DNA of 64,000 nt from Ensifer adhaerens (GCF_001270265.1 NZ_LGAP01000015.1:86096-150095); one strand, 5' to 3'. Counted from the stretch's first letter, positions 50,750-59,128 are shown. The notes: a model not told the origin generated them from the letters alone. A program made the numbers and translations.

Positions 50750-51670
50750 CTACCACCGGCCCTTGAGCGACTGCACCGCGTGGTCGATGAAAGCGCGAAC
50801 CTTTGGGGTTTCCGCCTGGCGATCGACGAAGCAGGCGTAGAAGTCGAAGGGCTCGTGGTCGGTGTTGGCGATGCCTTCGCGCGGCGCGCCGCCAAACAGC
50901 GGCACAAGCAAGCCCCGCGCGATCAAATCGGTTGCGATGAAGGCACCGAGCCGCGTGATGCCCGCGCCAGCAATCGCCATCTCGGCGAGCGTGTCGATGT
51001 CGTTGCTGACGATCGTCGCTTTCAGTTCCGGTTCGAAGCGCAGGCCGTCGCGTACGAACCCCCAGCGAAAGATCCGCCCGTGGCCGGCATAGCGGTAGAC
51101 GAGGCAATCATGATGCATCAGGTCTTCCGGCTGCTCGGGCCGGCCGCGCCGTTCGATATAGGCTGGCGCTGCGCAGATGATCATAGGCACCGAGGCAAGC
51201 TTGCGGGCGATCAGCCCCGGCTCCAGCTGCAGGCCGAAGCGCACGCTGATATCGATGCCTTCGCCGATGTGATCGATCTCGCGATCGGTGACGACGAGTT
51301 CGATCGAGACCTCCGGATGCCGCTCGGCAAAGGACGGCACCAGCGGCGCCACCACATGCCGTCCGAAGGCGACGGAGGATGCAATCTTCAGTGATCCCCG
51401 TGGCTTCTGGTTGAGCGATGCGACAGCTACGGCCGCGAGCTCCAGATCCTGGACGACGCCGCGCACCCGGTCGAAATAGACCCGGCCGCTTTCTGTCAGG
51501 CCCAATTGCCGTGTCGTTCGGCTGAGCAATCTCGTGCCGAGGACCCGCTCCAGCCGGGCGATATTCTGGCTTGCAGAGGCCGGCGTGATACCGAGTTTGC
51601 GCGCCGCCGCGGCGATACTGCCTTCTTCGACGCTCCTGACGAAACTCTCGATGCCGCGCAATGTATCCAT
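50750..51670 (-). CDS. LysR-family transcriptional regulator
   Basis: This 306-aa regulator starts MDTLRGIESFVRSVEEGSIAAAARKLGITPASASQNIARLERVLGTRLL, a clear LysR helix-turn-helix, with a CrgA-type effector domain (LKIASSVAFGRHVVAPL near residue 92). It converges with the HxlR gene and is divergent from a DUF2798 gene. The frame also allows ATG 51682 four codons upstream. Effector unknown. Confidence 0.88.
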   Translation of the reverse strand: MDTLRGIESFVRSVEEGSIAAAARKLGITPASASQNIARLERVLGTRLLSRTTRQLGLTESGRVYFDRVRGVVQDLELAAVAVASLNQKPRGSLKIASSVAFGRHVVAPLVPSFAERHPEVSIELVVTDREIDHIGEGIDISVRFGLQLEPGLIARKLASVPMIICAAPAYIERRGRPEQPEDLMHHDCLVYRYAGHGRIFRWGFVRDGLRFEPELKATIVSNDIDTLAEMAIAGAGITRLGAFIATDLIARGLLVPLFGGAPREGIANTDHEPFDFYACFVDRQAETPKVRAFIDHAVQSLKGRW

Positions 51671-51820
51671 AATGACATCCATCGAATGCTTCTTCTCATT
51701 CGATGGTTTTGCCTAATTCTGAACAAGGCTGCAATGGCCTACCTGCGCGCGACGTCATCCGTATAGTGCCGGCCATGCCGCAGGGATGGTTCCTGCGGGC
51801 AAGCTATGGAGATCTTCATC

Positions 51821-52093
51821 ATGGAAGATACGATACCTCCGCCGCGGATCGCGCGCAGCCGCAAGCTGCCGCCGCGTGCGGTGCCGATTGCCTTTGCCTT
51901 CTTCATGTCGGCGATCATGGCGTTCCTGATGTGCTGCGTCATCGTTGGCGCCAACACCGGCATCGATGCCGGCTACCCCGCCCGTGTGCTCAGTGTCTAC
52001 GCGCTGGCGATGCCGGTCGCATTCCTTTGTGTGCTGACAGTCCGCCCCTTCGTGCTGAGACTCGTCGGTGCCGTCTGCCGCATGCCCGGCTGA
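51821..52093 (+). CDS. DUF2798 small membrane protein
   Basis: This 90-aa protein has two hydrophobic helices (AVPIAFAFFMSAIMAFLMCCVIVGANTGI, about residues 20-48, and VLSVYALAMPVAFLCVLTV, about 55-74) joined by a short loop, the DUF2798 arrangement. GGAGAT lies before ATG 51821. It is divergent from a LysR gene, the usual partner of this family. Function unknown; an inner-membrane location is expected. Confidence 0.8.
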   Translation: MEDTIPPPRIARSRKLPPRAVPIAFAFFMSAIMAFLMCCVIVGANTGIDAGYPARVLSVYALAMPVAFLCVLTVRPFVLRLVGAVCRMPG

Positions 52094-52104
52094 GCCTGCG
52101 GGGT

Positions 52105-52126
52105 CCGTCCCGGATTTCCGGGACGG
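52105..52126 (+). terminator. Hairpin after DUF2798 gene
   Basis: CCGTCCCGGA and TCCGGGACGG form a perfect 10-bp stem, 12 nt after the stop, without a T tract. It may terminate or only stabilise the transcript. Confidence 0.4.
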
Positions 52127-52279
52127 CCGTCAAGTCAGAACTGCCGGCGGCTTGCCGCAGCAACAAGGGGCTGGCGTGATCGGACGCAAACGGCTGACGG
52201 TCGGGTGAACCGCCTGTTCAGCCACAATTCAGCCTTGTGGCATCATGCTCCACCCATGATTTCTTGGGAGGGGTTCGTG

Positions 52280-52657
52280 ATGATCGGCTTTCGAAGCATT
52301 CTGATTTCGTTGGCGGTGGTTGCCGTCGGGCTTTCCCTAAGGGCGCCGGCGTCGTCTGCCAGCACTTTCGTTGCCTGGGAGGTTTCCGACGTCGCCTGGA
52401 ACGATGTGCTCAATGCGCGCGCCTGGCCGTCTTCTTCGTCGGCCGTTCGGGCAGGCTATCCCAACGGCACCAAGCTGCAGATGACCGGCCGTTGCATGAA
52501 TGGCGTCGACCTCCAGCGGATCGCCCGCTGGTCGGTGCAGGCGCAGCGCAATGCCGTGCGCGCCACATGGTGCCAGATCTGGCACGATCCGCAGCAGAAC
52601 GGCCGGTGGCAGGAAGGCTGGGTCTACGGCAAGTTCATCCGGCCAGCACGCTTCTAG
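52280..52657 (+). CDS. Small exported SH3-like hypothetical protein
   Basis: This 125-aa protein has a signal peptide (MIGFRSILISLAVVAVGLSLRAPASSAS, cleavage near residue 27) and a mature part with VAWNDVLNARAWPSSSSAVRAGYPNGTKLQMTGRC, which resembles a bacterial SH3 domain, and two cysteines (GRCMNG, TWCQIW) that may pair. GGGAGGGG precedes the ATG. Periplasmic location is expected; the role is unknown. Confidence 0.78.
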   Translation: MIGFRSILISLAVVAVGLSLRAPASSASTFVAWEVSDVAWNDVLNARAWPSSSSAVRAGYPNGTKLQMTGRCMNGVDLQRIARWSVQAQRNAVRATWCQIWHDPQQNGRWQEGWVYGKFIRPARF

Positions 52658-52812
52658 CCGGCCTCTCACAGCTGACTGTGCCGATGTTGCGATGAACGAA
52701 GCTTGCCGCATGACAAAAGCGATCGGCGTGGCAATTGAATGACACCTCGTCGGAGCATGCTGCTGTATAGGATAGGCGTTTCGCTTTAATCCTCAGTATG
52801 GACGAATGCACG

Positions 52813-53571
52813 ATGAACAACATTTATGGCAAGCTTGCCTCTCATGTTTATAATTTAGACAAGTATATTGGAAAGTCCTTTGGCGACGTCGAATATTATC
52901 GCGAGCGTTTGAAGGGATGTCTCGGCTCGATACTGGAGCCGGCCGTTGGCAACGGTCGAGCGCTGGTCCCGCTGCTTGAAGCCGGCCTTGACGTCAAAGG
53001 CTTCGACGCCTCGCAAGACATGCTCGGCTATTGCCTGGCGCATTGTGCGGAACGTTCGCTGACACCGGCGCTATCGCAGCAGACCTTCGAGGCCTTTGCC
53101 TATGAGGAGCGCTTCGAAGCGATCGTCATTCCTACCGGTTCTCTGCAATTGATTGCCAAACATGCCATGGCGGCTGAAATCCTCAGCCGCTTCCTCGATC
53201 ATCTGCGGCCGGGCGGCCGTCTGATCTTCGACCTGTACCCGCATGATCTTTTCGCCGACAGCCTCCCGAATATTCGCAGCTGGCAGACGGAGACGGGCGA
53301 CCTGTTGACGTTGACCAGTCAGCGGGTCAAGGCAGACCTCATAGCCCAGACGACGGTCTCGCATCTGCGCTACGAACTCTGGTCTGAGGGGAGGCTGGTG
53401 TCGAGCGAACTCGAATTCTTCACGATGCGCTGGTGGGGTGTCGAGGAAATGACGCTGACTTTGCGTGCTGCCGGATATGTCGACATCGTCGTTTCCGGCA
53501 ATTACGACTTCGGCCGTGCGCCGAGGCACGGTGACGAGGTTGTCACCTTCGAATGCCACCGGCCGCAGTAA
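52813..53571 (+). CDS. Class I SAM-dependent methyltransferase
   Basis: This 252-aa methyltransferase has ILEPAVGNGRALVPLLEAGLDVKGFDASQDML (about residues 40-71) as motif I and the following acidic strand; the usual GxGxG is VGNG. FEAIVIPTGSLQLI (about 102-115) is motif II. The first 20 codons (TTA, ATT, GGA, TAT) are AT-rich compared with the rest, which suggests recent addition or foreign origin. Its 3' end converges with the surface protein gene 54 bp away. Substrate unknown. Confidence 0.85.
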   Translation: MNNIYGKLASHVYNLDKYIGKSFGDVEYYRERLKGCLGSILEPAVGNGRALVPLLEAGLDVKGFDASQDMLGYCLAHCAERSLTPALSQQTFEAFAYEERFEAIVIPTGSLQLIAKHAMAAEILSRFLDHLRPGGRLIFDLYPHDLFADSLPNIRSWQTETGDLLTLTSQRVKADLIAQTTVSHLRYELWSEGRLVSSELEFFTMRWWGVEEMTLTLRAAGYVDIVVSGNYDFGRAPRHGDEVVTFECHRPQ

Positions 53572-53625
53572 CGGGCGGCTTGCATGAGAAGGCCACGCCC
53601 GTTGTGGAGGGCGTGGCTGCAACCG

Positions 53626-55782
53626 TTATCGGCAACGAGCGGCGAAATTCGATTGGTCGAGCTGCTTGCCGTTGACGGTAAGCACCGAGCCTGGTGACTG
53701 TGTCAGTGAGCCAGCAGTCCATCCGGCGTCGGCGATGCAATCCTTCGGCGTGTTGGTTGTCGTCACATCGCCTTTCACATCGATCGACGGCCCCATGAAA
53801 TAGAGCCCGGCCTTGGCCGCCTTGTCGACCGTCATTCCGTTGAACTCGATATCGCTAACCGGCCCGCCCAGGAATTCGTAGTCGCTGCCGTAGATGAACG
53901 CGCCGTAGCTGCCAGCATTGGTGATGTTTACGCCGTTGAAGGTAATATCGGAAACGGGATTGAGGAAGATGCCTGCATTCCGCGTGCCATCGATATTCAG
54001 GCCGTTGACGACAATATCCGTGGTCGTGGTCGGCAACGTGGGCGCCGAAACCATCATCAGGCCGTTGATGCCACCCTTCAGCGTCATGTTGTTGATCTCG
54101 ACATCTGATGTGCCCTGGAACACGACAAGATCCATGTCGCGGTCCTGCTTCGAGTTGTCGATCGTGAAGTTTTCGATCAGCACATTGTTGGCAGCAACCA
54201 TCAGCAGTCCCTCGCGCCTCGAATTGCTGACCTTCACGTTGTCGAGATAGATTCTGCTCGCCTCGTTGGCGATGACTGGTGGCCAATCGCTCTCGTCGAT
54301 CTCGCTGCCCGTGAATATTCCGTAGGTTACCTTGTCAATATCGGTGTTGCGGATCGTCAGGTTGCTTGTTCCAAGCGCACTGATAGCGGCGTAGGGCGCT
54401 TCATTGGGCTTGTACACCGTGAACTCGCATTGCGTGTTGTTCTCGCAAATGTAGAGGTCGTGAATGCGGCTGTTCTCAATCTCCGCACCGACCACGCGCG
54501 TTAGGCGGATGCCGTCGTGGCTGGTCTTTGCGATATCAACATTGTCGATCCAGAGGCCCTCAGTCTCGGTGCTGCCGATCCCTGCACGACCGCCACGAAT
54601 GGCAACGGAAGAGACTGTGCTGAAGGACGCCATTGTGACAACGTCCTGAGCCGGGTCGAAACCGGTCAACGTCGTCGCTGCACCCCTGTTGACGAAGTTG
54701 GCGGTCGCGCCACTGTTTGCGCCACGCACCGCAAGCGCGCCTCCACCCCCCAGCAGCGTCTGCCCGAGGCCAAGGTTTAGCGACTGCTCGAGGCCGAGAT
54801 TGCCGTCCACAAGAATGAGCGCGCCCACACCCGCATCTGCCAGCATTTGGTTGATGCTCGCAGTGTTGCCGTTTGCGGCCGATAGGTTGATGACTTTGCC
54901 AGGCGTGAAGCCGTCGTAAACGAACTGCGCCGCTTCGACATCGCCGGTAGCACCTGCATGCGTGCGGATCTTGGCAGAGCGCTCGATACGCTGGACCATC
55001 GGGTCGAAGGCATCGCTTGCCTTGGCCGTCGCGCCGAACGGGATGCGCAGGCGCGCCATGACGGCACCCTTGAGCTTGTCTTCATTGTCGTAGGTGCCGC
55101 TGACGCCGAGCGAGACGGTCGAACCCTCGGAAAGTCCCGGCAGATCCGCGAAGGTCAGTTCCGTCCGCAGCTTGGCGCCGAACATGTCGCCGAGGTTCCT
55201 GCCGCCATACCAGTAACTGCCGCCGAAGACTTTCAGCTGGACGTCGGATCCTTCGTCGAAGACCGGAAGACGTCCGCCGATTTCAGCGTCGAGGCCGCGT
55301 CGACCGCGCTCCTTGCCTTCCTGGAAAACGAGCACATGGTCGCGAACATAGGCGGCATTGAACGCGCTCAGCGTCTTGGCGCCGGAGAGCGGCAGATAGA
55401 GATTGCTGCGCATTTCGAGATCGCCGCTGAGCGCCTCGAGGCCGAAGGACACTTGGCTGAACGCGTTGCCGTATTCGCTCTTCAGGTAGTCGTAATAGCC
55501 ATAGGCGCCGATGATCCACTGGTCGTTGGCGCGGAAGCGGTAACCGGCGCCGATCGAGCCCTGGCGGACCTCATCGTTTTCTATCGTTCCGCGTGTATCG
55601 ATGAAAATGGCATTGCCGGAGTCGAGCACGAAAGGCAGGAAAAAGCCACCACTGGCAGCCGAGCCGCCGCTGAAGAAACCGCCTTCGATTTCGGCTTGCG
55701 GCCTGAAGTCCACCGCCAGGGCCGGGGGCGAAAATGTGGTGCCGCTTGCGAGAGCAAGCGTTAAAATAGTCTTATATTTCAT
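53626..55782 (-). CDS. Inverse autotransporter barrel with right-handed beta-helix passenger
   Basis: This 718-aa surface protein has a signal peptide (residues 1-23, ends in PPALA), then a barrel region (about 24-285) that resembles the intimin/invasin inverse autotransporter: FIDTRGTIENDEVRQ, GSIGAGYRFRANDQWIIGAYG, YDYLKSEYG, and SNLYLPLSG. Instead of Ig-like domains, the passenger (about 300-690) is a chain of beta-helix rungs with repeated V/I-x-N-x-x-I patterns such as NVLIENFTIDNS, DVEINNMTLKGG and DITFNGVNITNAG. The C-terminus has two cysteines (KDCIADAGW, ARCR). It may be an adhesin or polysaccharide-binding protein. The start codon lies in an unusual structure. Confidence 0.8.
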   Translation of the reverse strand: MKYKTILTLALASGTTFSPPALAVDFRPQAEIEGGFFSGGSAASGGFFLPFVLDSGNAIFIDTRGTIENDEVRQGSIGAGYRFRANDQWIIGAYGYYDYLKSEYGNAFSQVSFGLEALSGDLEMRSNLYLPLSGAKTLSAFNAAYVRDHVLVFQEGKERGRRGLDAEIGGRLPVFDEGSDVQLKVFGGSYWYGGRNLGDMFGAKLRTELTFADLPGLSEGSTVSLGVSGTYDNEDKLKGAVMARLRIPFGATAKASDAFDPMVQRIERSAKIRTHAGATGDVEAAQFVYDGFTPGKVINLSAANGNTASINQMLADAGVGALILVDGNLGLEQSLNLGLGQTLLGGGGALAVRGANSGATANFVNRGAATTLTGFDPAQDVVTMASFSTVSSVAIRGGRAGIGSTETEGLWIDNVDIAKTSHDGIRLTRVVGAEIENSRIHDLYICENNTQCEFTVYKPNEAPYAAISALGTSNLTIRNTDIDKVTYGIFTGSEIDESDWPPVIANEASRIYLDNVKVSNSRREGLLMVAANNVLIENFTIDNSKQDRDMDLVVFQGTSDVEINNMTLKGGINGLMMVSAPTLPTTTTDIVVNGLNIDGTRNAGIFLNPVSDITFNGVNITNAGSYGAFIYGSDYEFLGGPVSDIEFNGMTVDKAAKAGLYFMGPSIDVKGDVTTTNTPKDCIADAGWTAGSLTQSPGSVLTVNGKQLDQSNFAARCR

Positions 55783-55850
55783 GTTATTAACTCCGCATGC
55801 ACTGGGCGTTGGACGCCCTTGGCGATGCGGTTAAATTATAAGACTATTTT
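55763..55850 (-). promoter_or_regulatory. 88-nt extended palindrome around the start of the surface protein gene
   Basis: On the gene strand, AAAATAGTCTTATA (55837-55850) is perfectly complementary to TATAAGACTATTTT (55763-55776), which is codons 3-7. Inside, CCGCAT pairs with ATGCGG and flanking TTAA pairs with TTAA, and GGGCGT-CCA-ACGCCC forms the tip. The AUG lies in a 10-nt internal loop, and the GGAG ribosome binding site is half inside the second stem. A TATAAT-like sequence overlaps the distal arm. It could be a translational switch or a DNA recombination substrate. Confidence 0.65.
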
Positions 55851-56006
55851 TCTCAAGTTTATTGATCGACTATCCCAAATCTTTCCAGCGGCGTGATGCC
55901 GCAGGGCGCATCAGTGCTACTGAGTTCACAATCCTGGCGGTAGTCGGAGAACGCATCTCCGCTGGCACAGCCATTCATCTGGCAGGGGTGCGGCCGCGAA
56001 TTTGAA

Positions 56007-56041
56007 AAGCCCCGCCCGTCGGTCGAACAGGCGGGGGCTTG
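56007..56041 (-). terminator. Imperfect terminator of NmrA-type gene
   Basis: AAGCCCC with a GC-rich extension pairs with GGGGCTT with one bulge. It lies about 25 bp past the NmrA-type stop on the minus strand and is followed by TTTTCAAATT. Confidence 0.6.
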
Positions 56042-56063
56042 AGTTCAGGCCCGATACGTGCGG

Positions 56064-56903
56064 TCAGGAGGCAAGCGTTGCGGCATTGTCCCGGGCGTAG
56101 GTTTCGAGGCTGCGTGGGTCGTGGCCGGTCAGCGTCTTGACGTCGCCGGTCGGTGCCGCCGTCCAGCCTTCACGCACCGGATGGAAGATCGAGGCAAGGA
56201 AGCGCGCATAGTTTTCGGGCACACCGGCACCGGTCAGGATTCCGACAAAGGTCTCGTCATCGACGGGCGTATAGGCGATGGGCTTGCCGATGACGCGCGA
56301 CAGGATCGCCGCCGCGTCGCCGTAGCTGAGTGCCTCAGGCCCGGTCAGGTTGAAGGCGCGGCCGTTGAAAGCATCACTGGTCAGAGCAGCGGCGGCGCTT
56401 TCGGCGATGTCGCGTGCATCGATGAAACTTGTCTTGCCGCCCGCCGCCGGTACCGCGATTGCGCCGTGGCGGATGCCCTCGATCCAGTAGGTCTGAAAAT
56501 TGTCGGAGAACCAGTTCGGCCTGAGGATGACGAACGGTACGCCGGTCTTTTCGACCAGCAGTTCGACCTGGCGATAGGGAATGCTGTCGTCGGCATCGAC
56601 ACCGATGACGGTCATCAGCACGATCTTGATGCCGCGCGCCGCCGCAGCCGTGATGATCGGCATCAGCAGCCCGACCGGATCGAGGTGTCCACCCGGCGTC
56701 AGCACGAACATCCGATCGACGCCGTCGAGCGCGTAGCCATAGGTCGCGCTGTCCAGATAGTCGAAGGCGACGGCTTCGGCGCCCTCGATCGGCGTTGCCT
56801 TGCGCGTCGCGGCCCTGACGCTTTCTCCCTTCGCGACCAATGCGCCGATGACCTTGCGACCGACGGTACCGTTTGCTGCGAGTACCAGAATCTTGCCTGC
56901 CAT
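56064..56903 (-). CDS. NmrA-type SDR family NAD(P)-binding oxidoreductase
   Basis: This 279-aa protein has an atypical short-chain dehydrogenase fold. The start MAGKILVLAANGTVGRKVIGALVAKGESVRAATR carries the dinucleotide motif AANGTVG. VDRMFVLTPGG and MTVIGVDADDSIPYRQVELLVEKTGVPFVILRPNWFSDNF follow, and the usual catalytic Tyr-x3-Lys is not present, which is typical of NmrA-like members. These act as NADP sensors or quinone reductases (QorB-like). It is divergent from an HxlR regulator. Confidence 0.88.
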   Translation of the reverse strand: MAGKILVLAANGTVGRKVIGALVAKGESVRAATRKATPIEGAEAVAFDYLDSATYGYALDGVDRMFVLTPGGHLDPVGLLMPIITAAAARGIKIVLMTVIGVDADDSIPYRQVELLVEKTGVPFVILRPNWFSDNFQTYWIEGIRHGAIAVPAAGGKTSFIDARDIAESAAAALTSDAFNGRAFNLTGPEALSYGDAAAILSRVIGKPIAYTPVDDETFVGILTGAGVPENYARFLASIFHPVREGWTAAPTGDVKTLTGHDPRSLETYARDNAATLAS

Positions 56904-57038
56904 ATCCGTCTCCTTGGTATCAGTATGAAACCATGTTAATAATGGAAACTAGATATAAGTGCCGGGAAATGCTGTAAAGGAGGCACTTTCCGGTGACATG
57001 GTTTCCTCCTGGAAACCGCCAGTTGGAGCATGCGCCCG

Positions 57039-57398
57039 ATGGAATACGACGTCTATATGCAAGCCTGCCCGACGCGGATGGTGCTGGATCGCCTGGCCGA
57101 CAAATGGGCGGTGCTGGTGCTCGGCCGGCTCGACGACAAACCCGTGCGGTTCAATCAGTTGAAACGCGAGATCGATGGCATCTCGCAAAAAGTGCTGTCG
57201 CAGGTGCTGAAGAAGCTGGAGCGTGATGGGCTGGTCAGCCGCAAGGTTTTTGCCACGGTTCCGGTGACGGTCGAATATGCGATCACACCGCTCGGGCGAA
57301 CGCTGAGCGCCACCGTCGACGCTTTGCGCCGCTGGGCCGAAGACAATATCGAGACGGTACTGGCCGCCCAGCAGAAATACGACCGCGCCGCGGAGTGA
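57039..57398 (+). CDS. HxlR-family transcriptional regulator
   Basis: This 119-aa regulator has the HxlR winged helix: CPTRMVLDRLADKWAVLVLGRLDDKPVRFNQLKREIDGISQKVLSQVLKKLERDGLVSRKVF (about residues 10-71). A single cysteine sits at residue 10, just before the first helix, in the position that senses quinones and aldehydes in YodB/QorR-type proteins. It is divergent from the NmrA-type gene, the classical QorR/QorB-like arrangement. ATG 57039 has GGAG upstream. Confidence 0.9.
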   Translation: MEYDVYMQACPTRMVLDRLADKWAVLVLGRLDDKPVRFNQLKREIDGISQKVLSQVLKKLERDGLVSRKVFATVPVTVEYAITPLGRTLSATVDALRRWAEDNIETVLAAQQKYDRAAE

Positions 57399-57454
57399 GC
57401 GCGACGCGGCGTTTGGCCCGCGGATGATACAGGAGGGGCGTGAGCGGCGGGGCG

Positions 57455-58342
57455 TCAGGCTGCAAGCCTGAGGCCGATCCCCCAGGGGTCGACGAGGCTG
57501 TATGTCGTGCCGTTTCGGTTGACCAGGATGCCCATCCCGTCGAGCTTGCCAACCGCTTTCGCAAGCTCTGCCGGATCCTTGAACTGGATCGTGTAATCGG
57601 AGAGGCCGGTCATATTGGCCTGACGTTTGGGGGCGCCGCGCGAGTTCCAGATGTTGGCGGCGACATGGTGGTGATACTTGCCCGAGCCGAAGAAGCTCGC
57701 GCCCGGATACCGCGCCATCAAGCCGAGCCCCAATATGTCCCGGAAGAACGCGTCTGCCTCGGGGATATCGGACACTTGCAGATGGATGTGGCCGATGGCC
57801 GTACCGTCGGCGAGGCCATTCCAGTCGTCCTTCGGCGCCTCGTCATAAAGCGCCTGCAGGTTGAGCGGCAGCGTATCCATGCCGACCGTGCCGTCCGGCT
57901 TGAAGTTCCATTCGGTCCGCGGCCGGTCACGATAGACCTCGATGCCGTTGCCTTCCGGGTCAGCGAGATAGATCGCTTCGCTGACGAGATGGTCGGATGC
58001 GCCTTGCAGGCGGACATCGTTGTGGGCGGCATGAGCGAGCCAACGTCCGAGTTCCCCGCGGTTTGGAACGAGGAAGGCCGTATGGAAAAGACCGGGTGCG
58101 TTTCGTGGCGCCCTGGCCGCGTTGCCGGCCGTGGTCAGCGTCAACAGCGGCCGGCCGCCGACACCCAGCGTCACGCCGCTGGTGCTCGTATCAAGCGGCT
58201 TCAGTCCCATGATGCGCTGATACCATTGCGACACCGTCGGTAGATCCTCCACCACCAGATGCGAATGATCGACATGGGCCGGCATGGCCAATGCGTGATC
58301 GGCAGCAATGTCGATAAGCGGCGTGCTCTGGGTGGACGTCAT
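57455..58342 (-). CDS. VOC family protein (CatE-like catechol 2,3-dioxygenase)
   Basis: This 295-aa protein has two vicinal-oxygen-chelate halves. Metal ligands are in VDHSHLVVEDL (about residue 26), IGHIHLQVSDI (about 185) and the second-half Glu region. GLFHTAFLVPNRGELGRWLAH and AIYLADPEGNGIEVYRDRP are CatE-type features. Reaction: ring cleavage of a catechol, if the metal is iron, though many members have other activities. It stands alone. The DNA to the right is intergenic. Confidence 0.85.
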   Translation of the reverse strand: MTSTQSTPLIDIAADHALAMPAHVDHSHLVVEDLPTVSQWYQRIMGLKPLDTSTSGVTLGVGGRPLLTLTTAGNAARAPRNAPGLFHTAFLVPNRGELGRWLAHAAHNDVRLQGASDHLVSEAIYLADPEGNGIEVYRDRPRTEWNFKPDGTVGMDTLPLNLQALYDEAPKDDWNGLADGTAIGHIHLQVSDIPEADAFFRDILGLGLMARYPGASFFGSGKYHHHVAANIWNSRGAPKRQANMTGLSDYTIQFKDPAELAKAVGKLDGMGILVNRNGTTYSLVDPWGIGLRLAA

Positions 58343-58660
58343 CTGTTGCCTCCTTGGGCGCCGAAACCACTGGCCTTGTCGGCCTCAGTTTCGTTGAAAC
58401 TGTCCCCCGAATATGGGCCGAAGTCGGCGTTCACGAAAGACCGCCAGTCGCTTGATGTTGTGTTCGATGAGCGTTGACAGTGGCCGTTGACAGTGGCCGT
58501 TGTCGCCCTAGCTCAATTGTATAGGGCAATGCGGTCGCGGCGCTTTCGATTTGATTTCAATCAATGCCGGAAGTGCTGTCTGGGCTCAGTCTCGAAGGCG
58601 AGGGATTTGCCCCTGCGTTTCGGCGCCGGCGATCCGGGTAGGCAACTAAAGGAGTGCAGT
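58343..58660. other. Intergenic region before the universal stress gene
   Basis: This 318-bp region has no supported ORF. It contains the 13-bp tandem repeat at 58473-58502, and an in-frame extension of the stress gene back to GTG 58487 that is not coding-like. Confidence 0.55.
58473..58502. repeat. Tandem repeat GTTGACAGTGGCC x2.3
   Basis: GTTGACAGTGGCC occurs at 58473-58485 and again at 58486-58498, followed by GTTG. Each copy contains TTGACA, a -35 consensus. The copies lie about 160 bp before the universal stress gene. Confidence 0.6.
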
Positions 58661-59083
58661 ATGTACAAGAAGATCATCGTCCCTATTGCCATGGATCAAC
58701 TGGAGCATGGCGAGTCCGTGCTCGGCATCGCCGAAAAGCTGATCGATGAAGGGGGCGAGATAGTCCTGCTCAATGTCGTCGAGGATCTGAACGCCTATGC
58801 CCAAGGTTATATGATCGTCGATTTCCCGCTGGAAATGGTCGAGGAATCGCGCAGGCACGCATTGAAGACGCTGGAAGCGATGAAGGCCAAGCACGGGATC
58901 AAGGGACGCATAGAGATCCGTACCGGCGGCGCCGCCGGCACGATTAATGCGCTCGCTAGGGAAGAAAACGCCGACCTGGTCATCATTGCCTCGCATCGGC
59001 CGGGCTTGATCGACTATTTCATCGGGTCGACCGCCAGCCGGGTCGTCAGCCATTGCCCCTGCGCCGTTCTCGTCGACCGGTGA
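58661..59083 (+). CDS. Universal stress protein, UspA family
   Basis: This 140-aa cytoplasmic protein has the UspA Rossmann-like fold: MYKKIIVPIAMDQLEHGE starts the first strand. The ATP-binding motif G-x2-G-x9-G(S/T) is visible near the C-terminus as ASHRPGLIDYFIGSTASRVVSHCPCAVLVDR, so nucleotide binding is likely. The ATG at 58661 has AAAGGAG upstream. A DksA-like gene follows 65 bp downstream and may share the transcript. Roles include stationary-phase and stress survival. Confidence 0.92.
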   Translation: MYKKIIVPIAMDQLEHGESVLGIAEKLIDEGGEIVLLNVVEDLNAYAQGYMIVDFPLEMVEESRRHALKTLEAMKAKHGIKGRIEIRTGGAAGTINALAREENADLVIIASHRPGLIDYFIGSTASRVVSHCPCAVLVDR

Positions 59084-59105
59084 GCCGCCAACAATCAAGA
59101 ACAGG

Positions 59106-59128
59106 AGCGTGGCGCGCCTGAAGCGCCA
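59106..59128 (+). other. 8-bp hairpin between Usp and DksA-like genes
   Basis: CGTGGCGC and GCGCCACG are inverted around GCCTGAA in the 65-bp spacer. It has no T tract; it may be a processing or partial termination site. Confidence 0.4.

Noticed and set aside
58487..58660. GTG 58487 as start of the universal stress protein
   Set aside because: The extra 58 residues have no coding character and ATG 58661 has a strong ribosome binding site and the canonical N-terminus.
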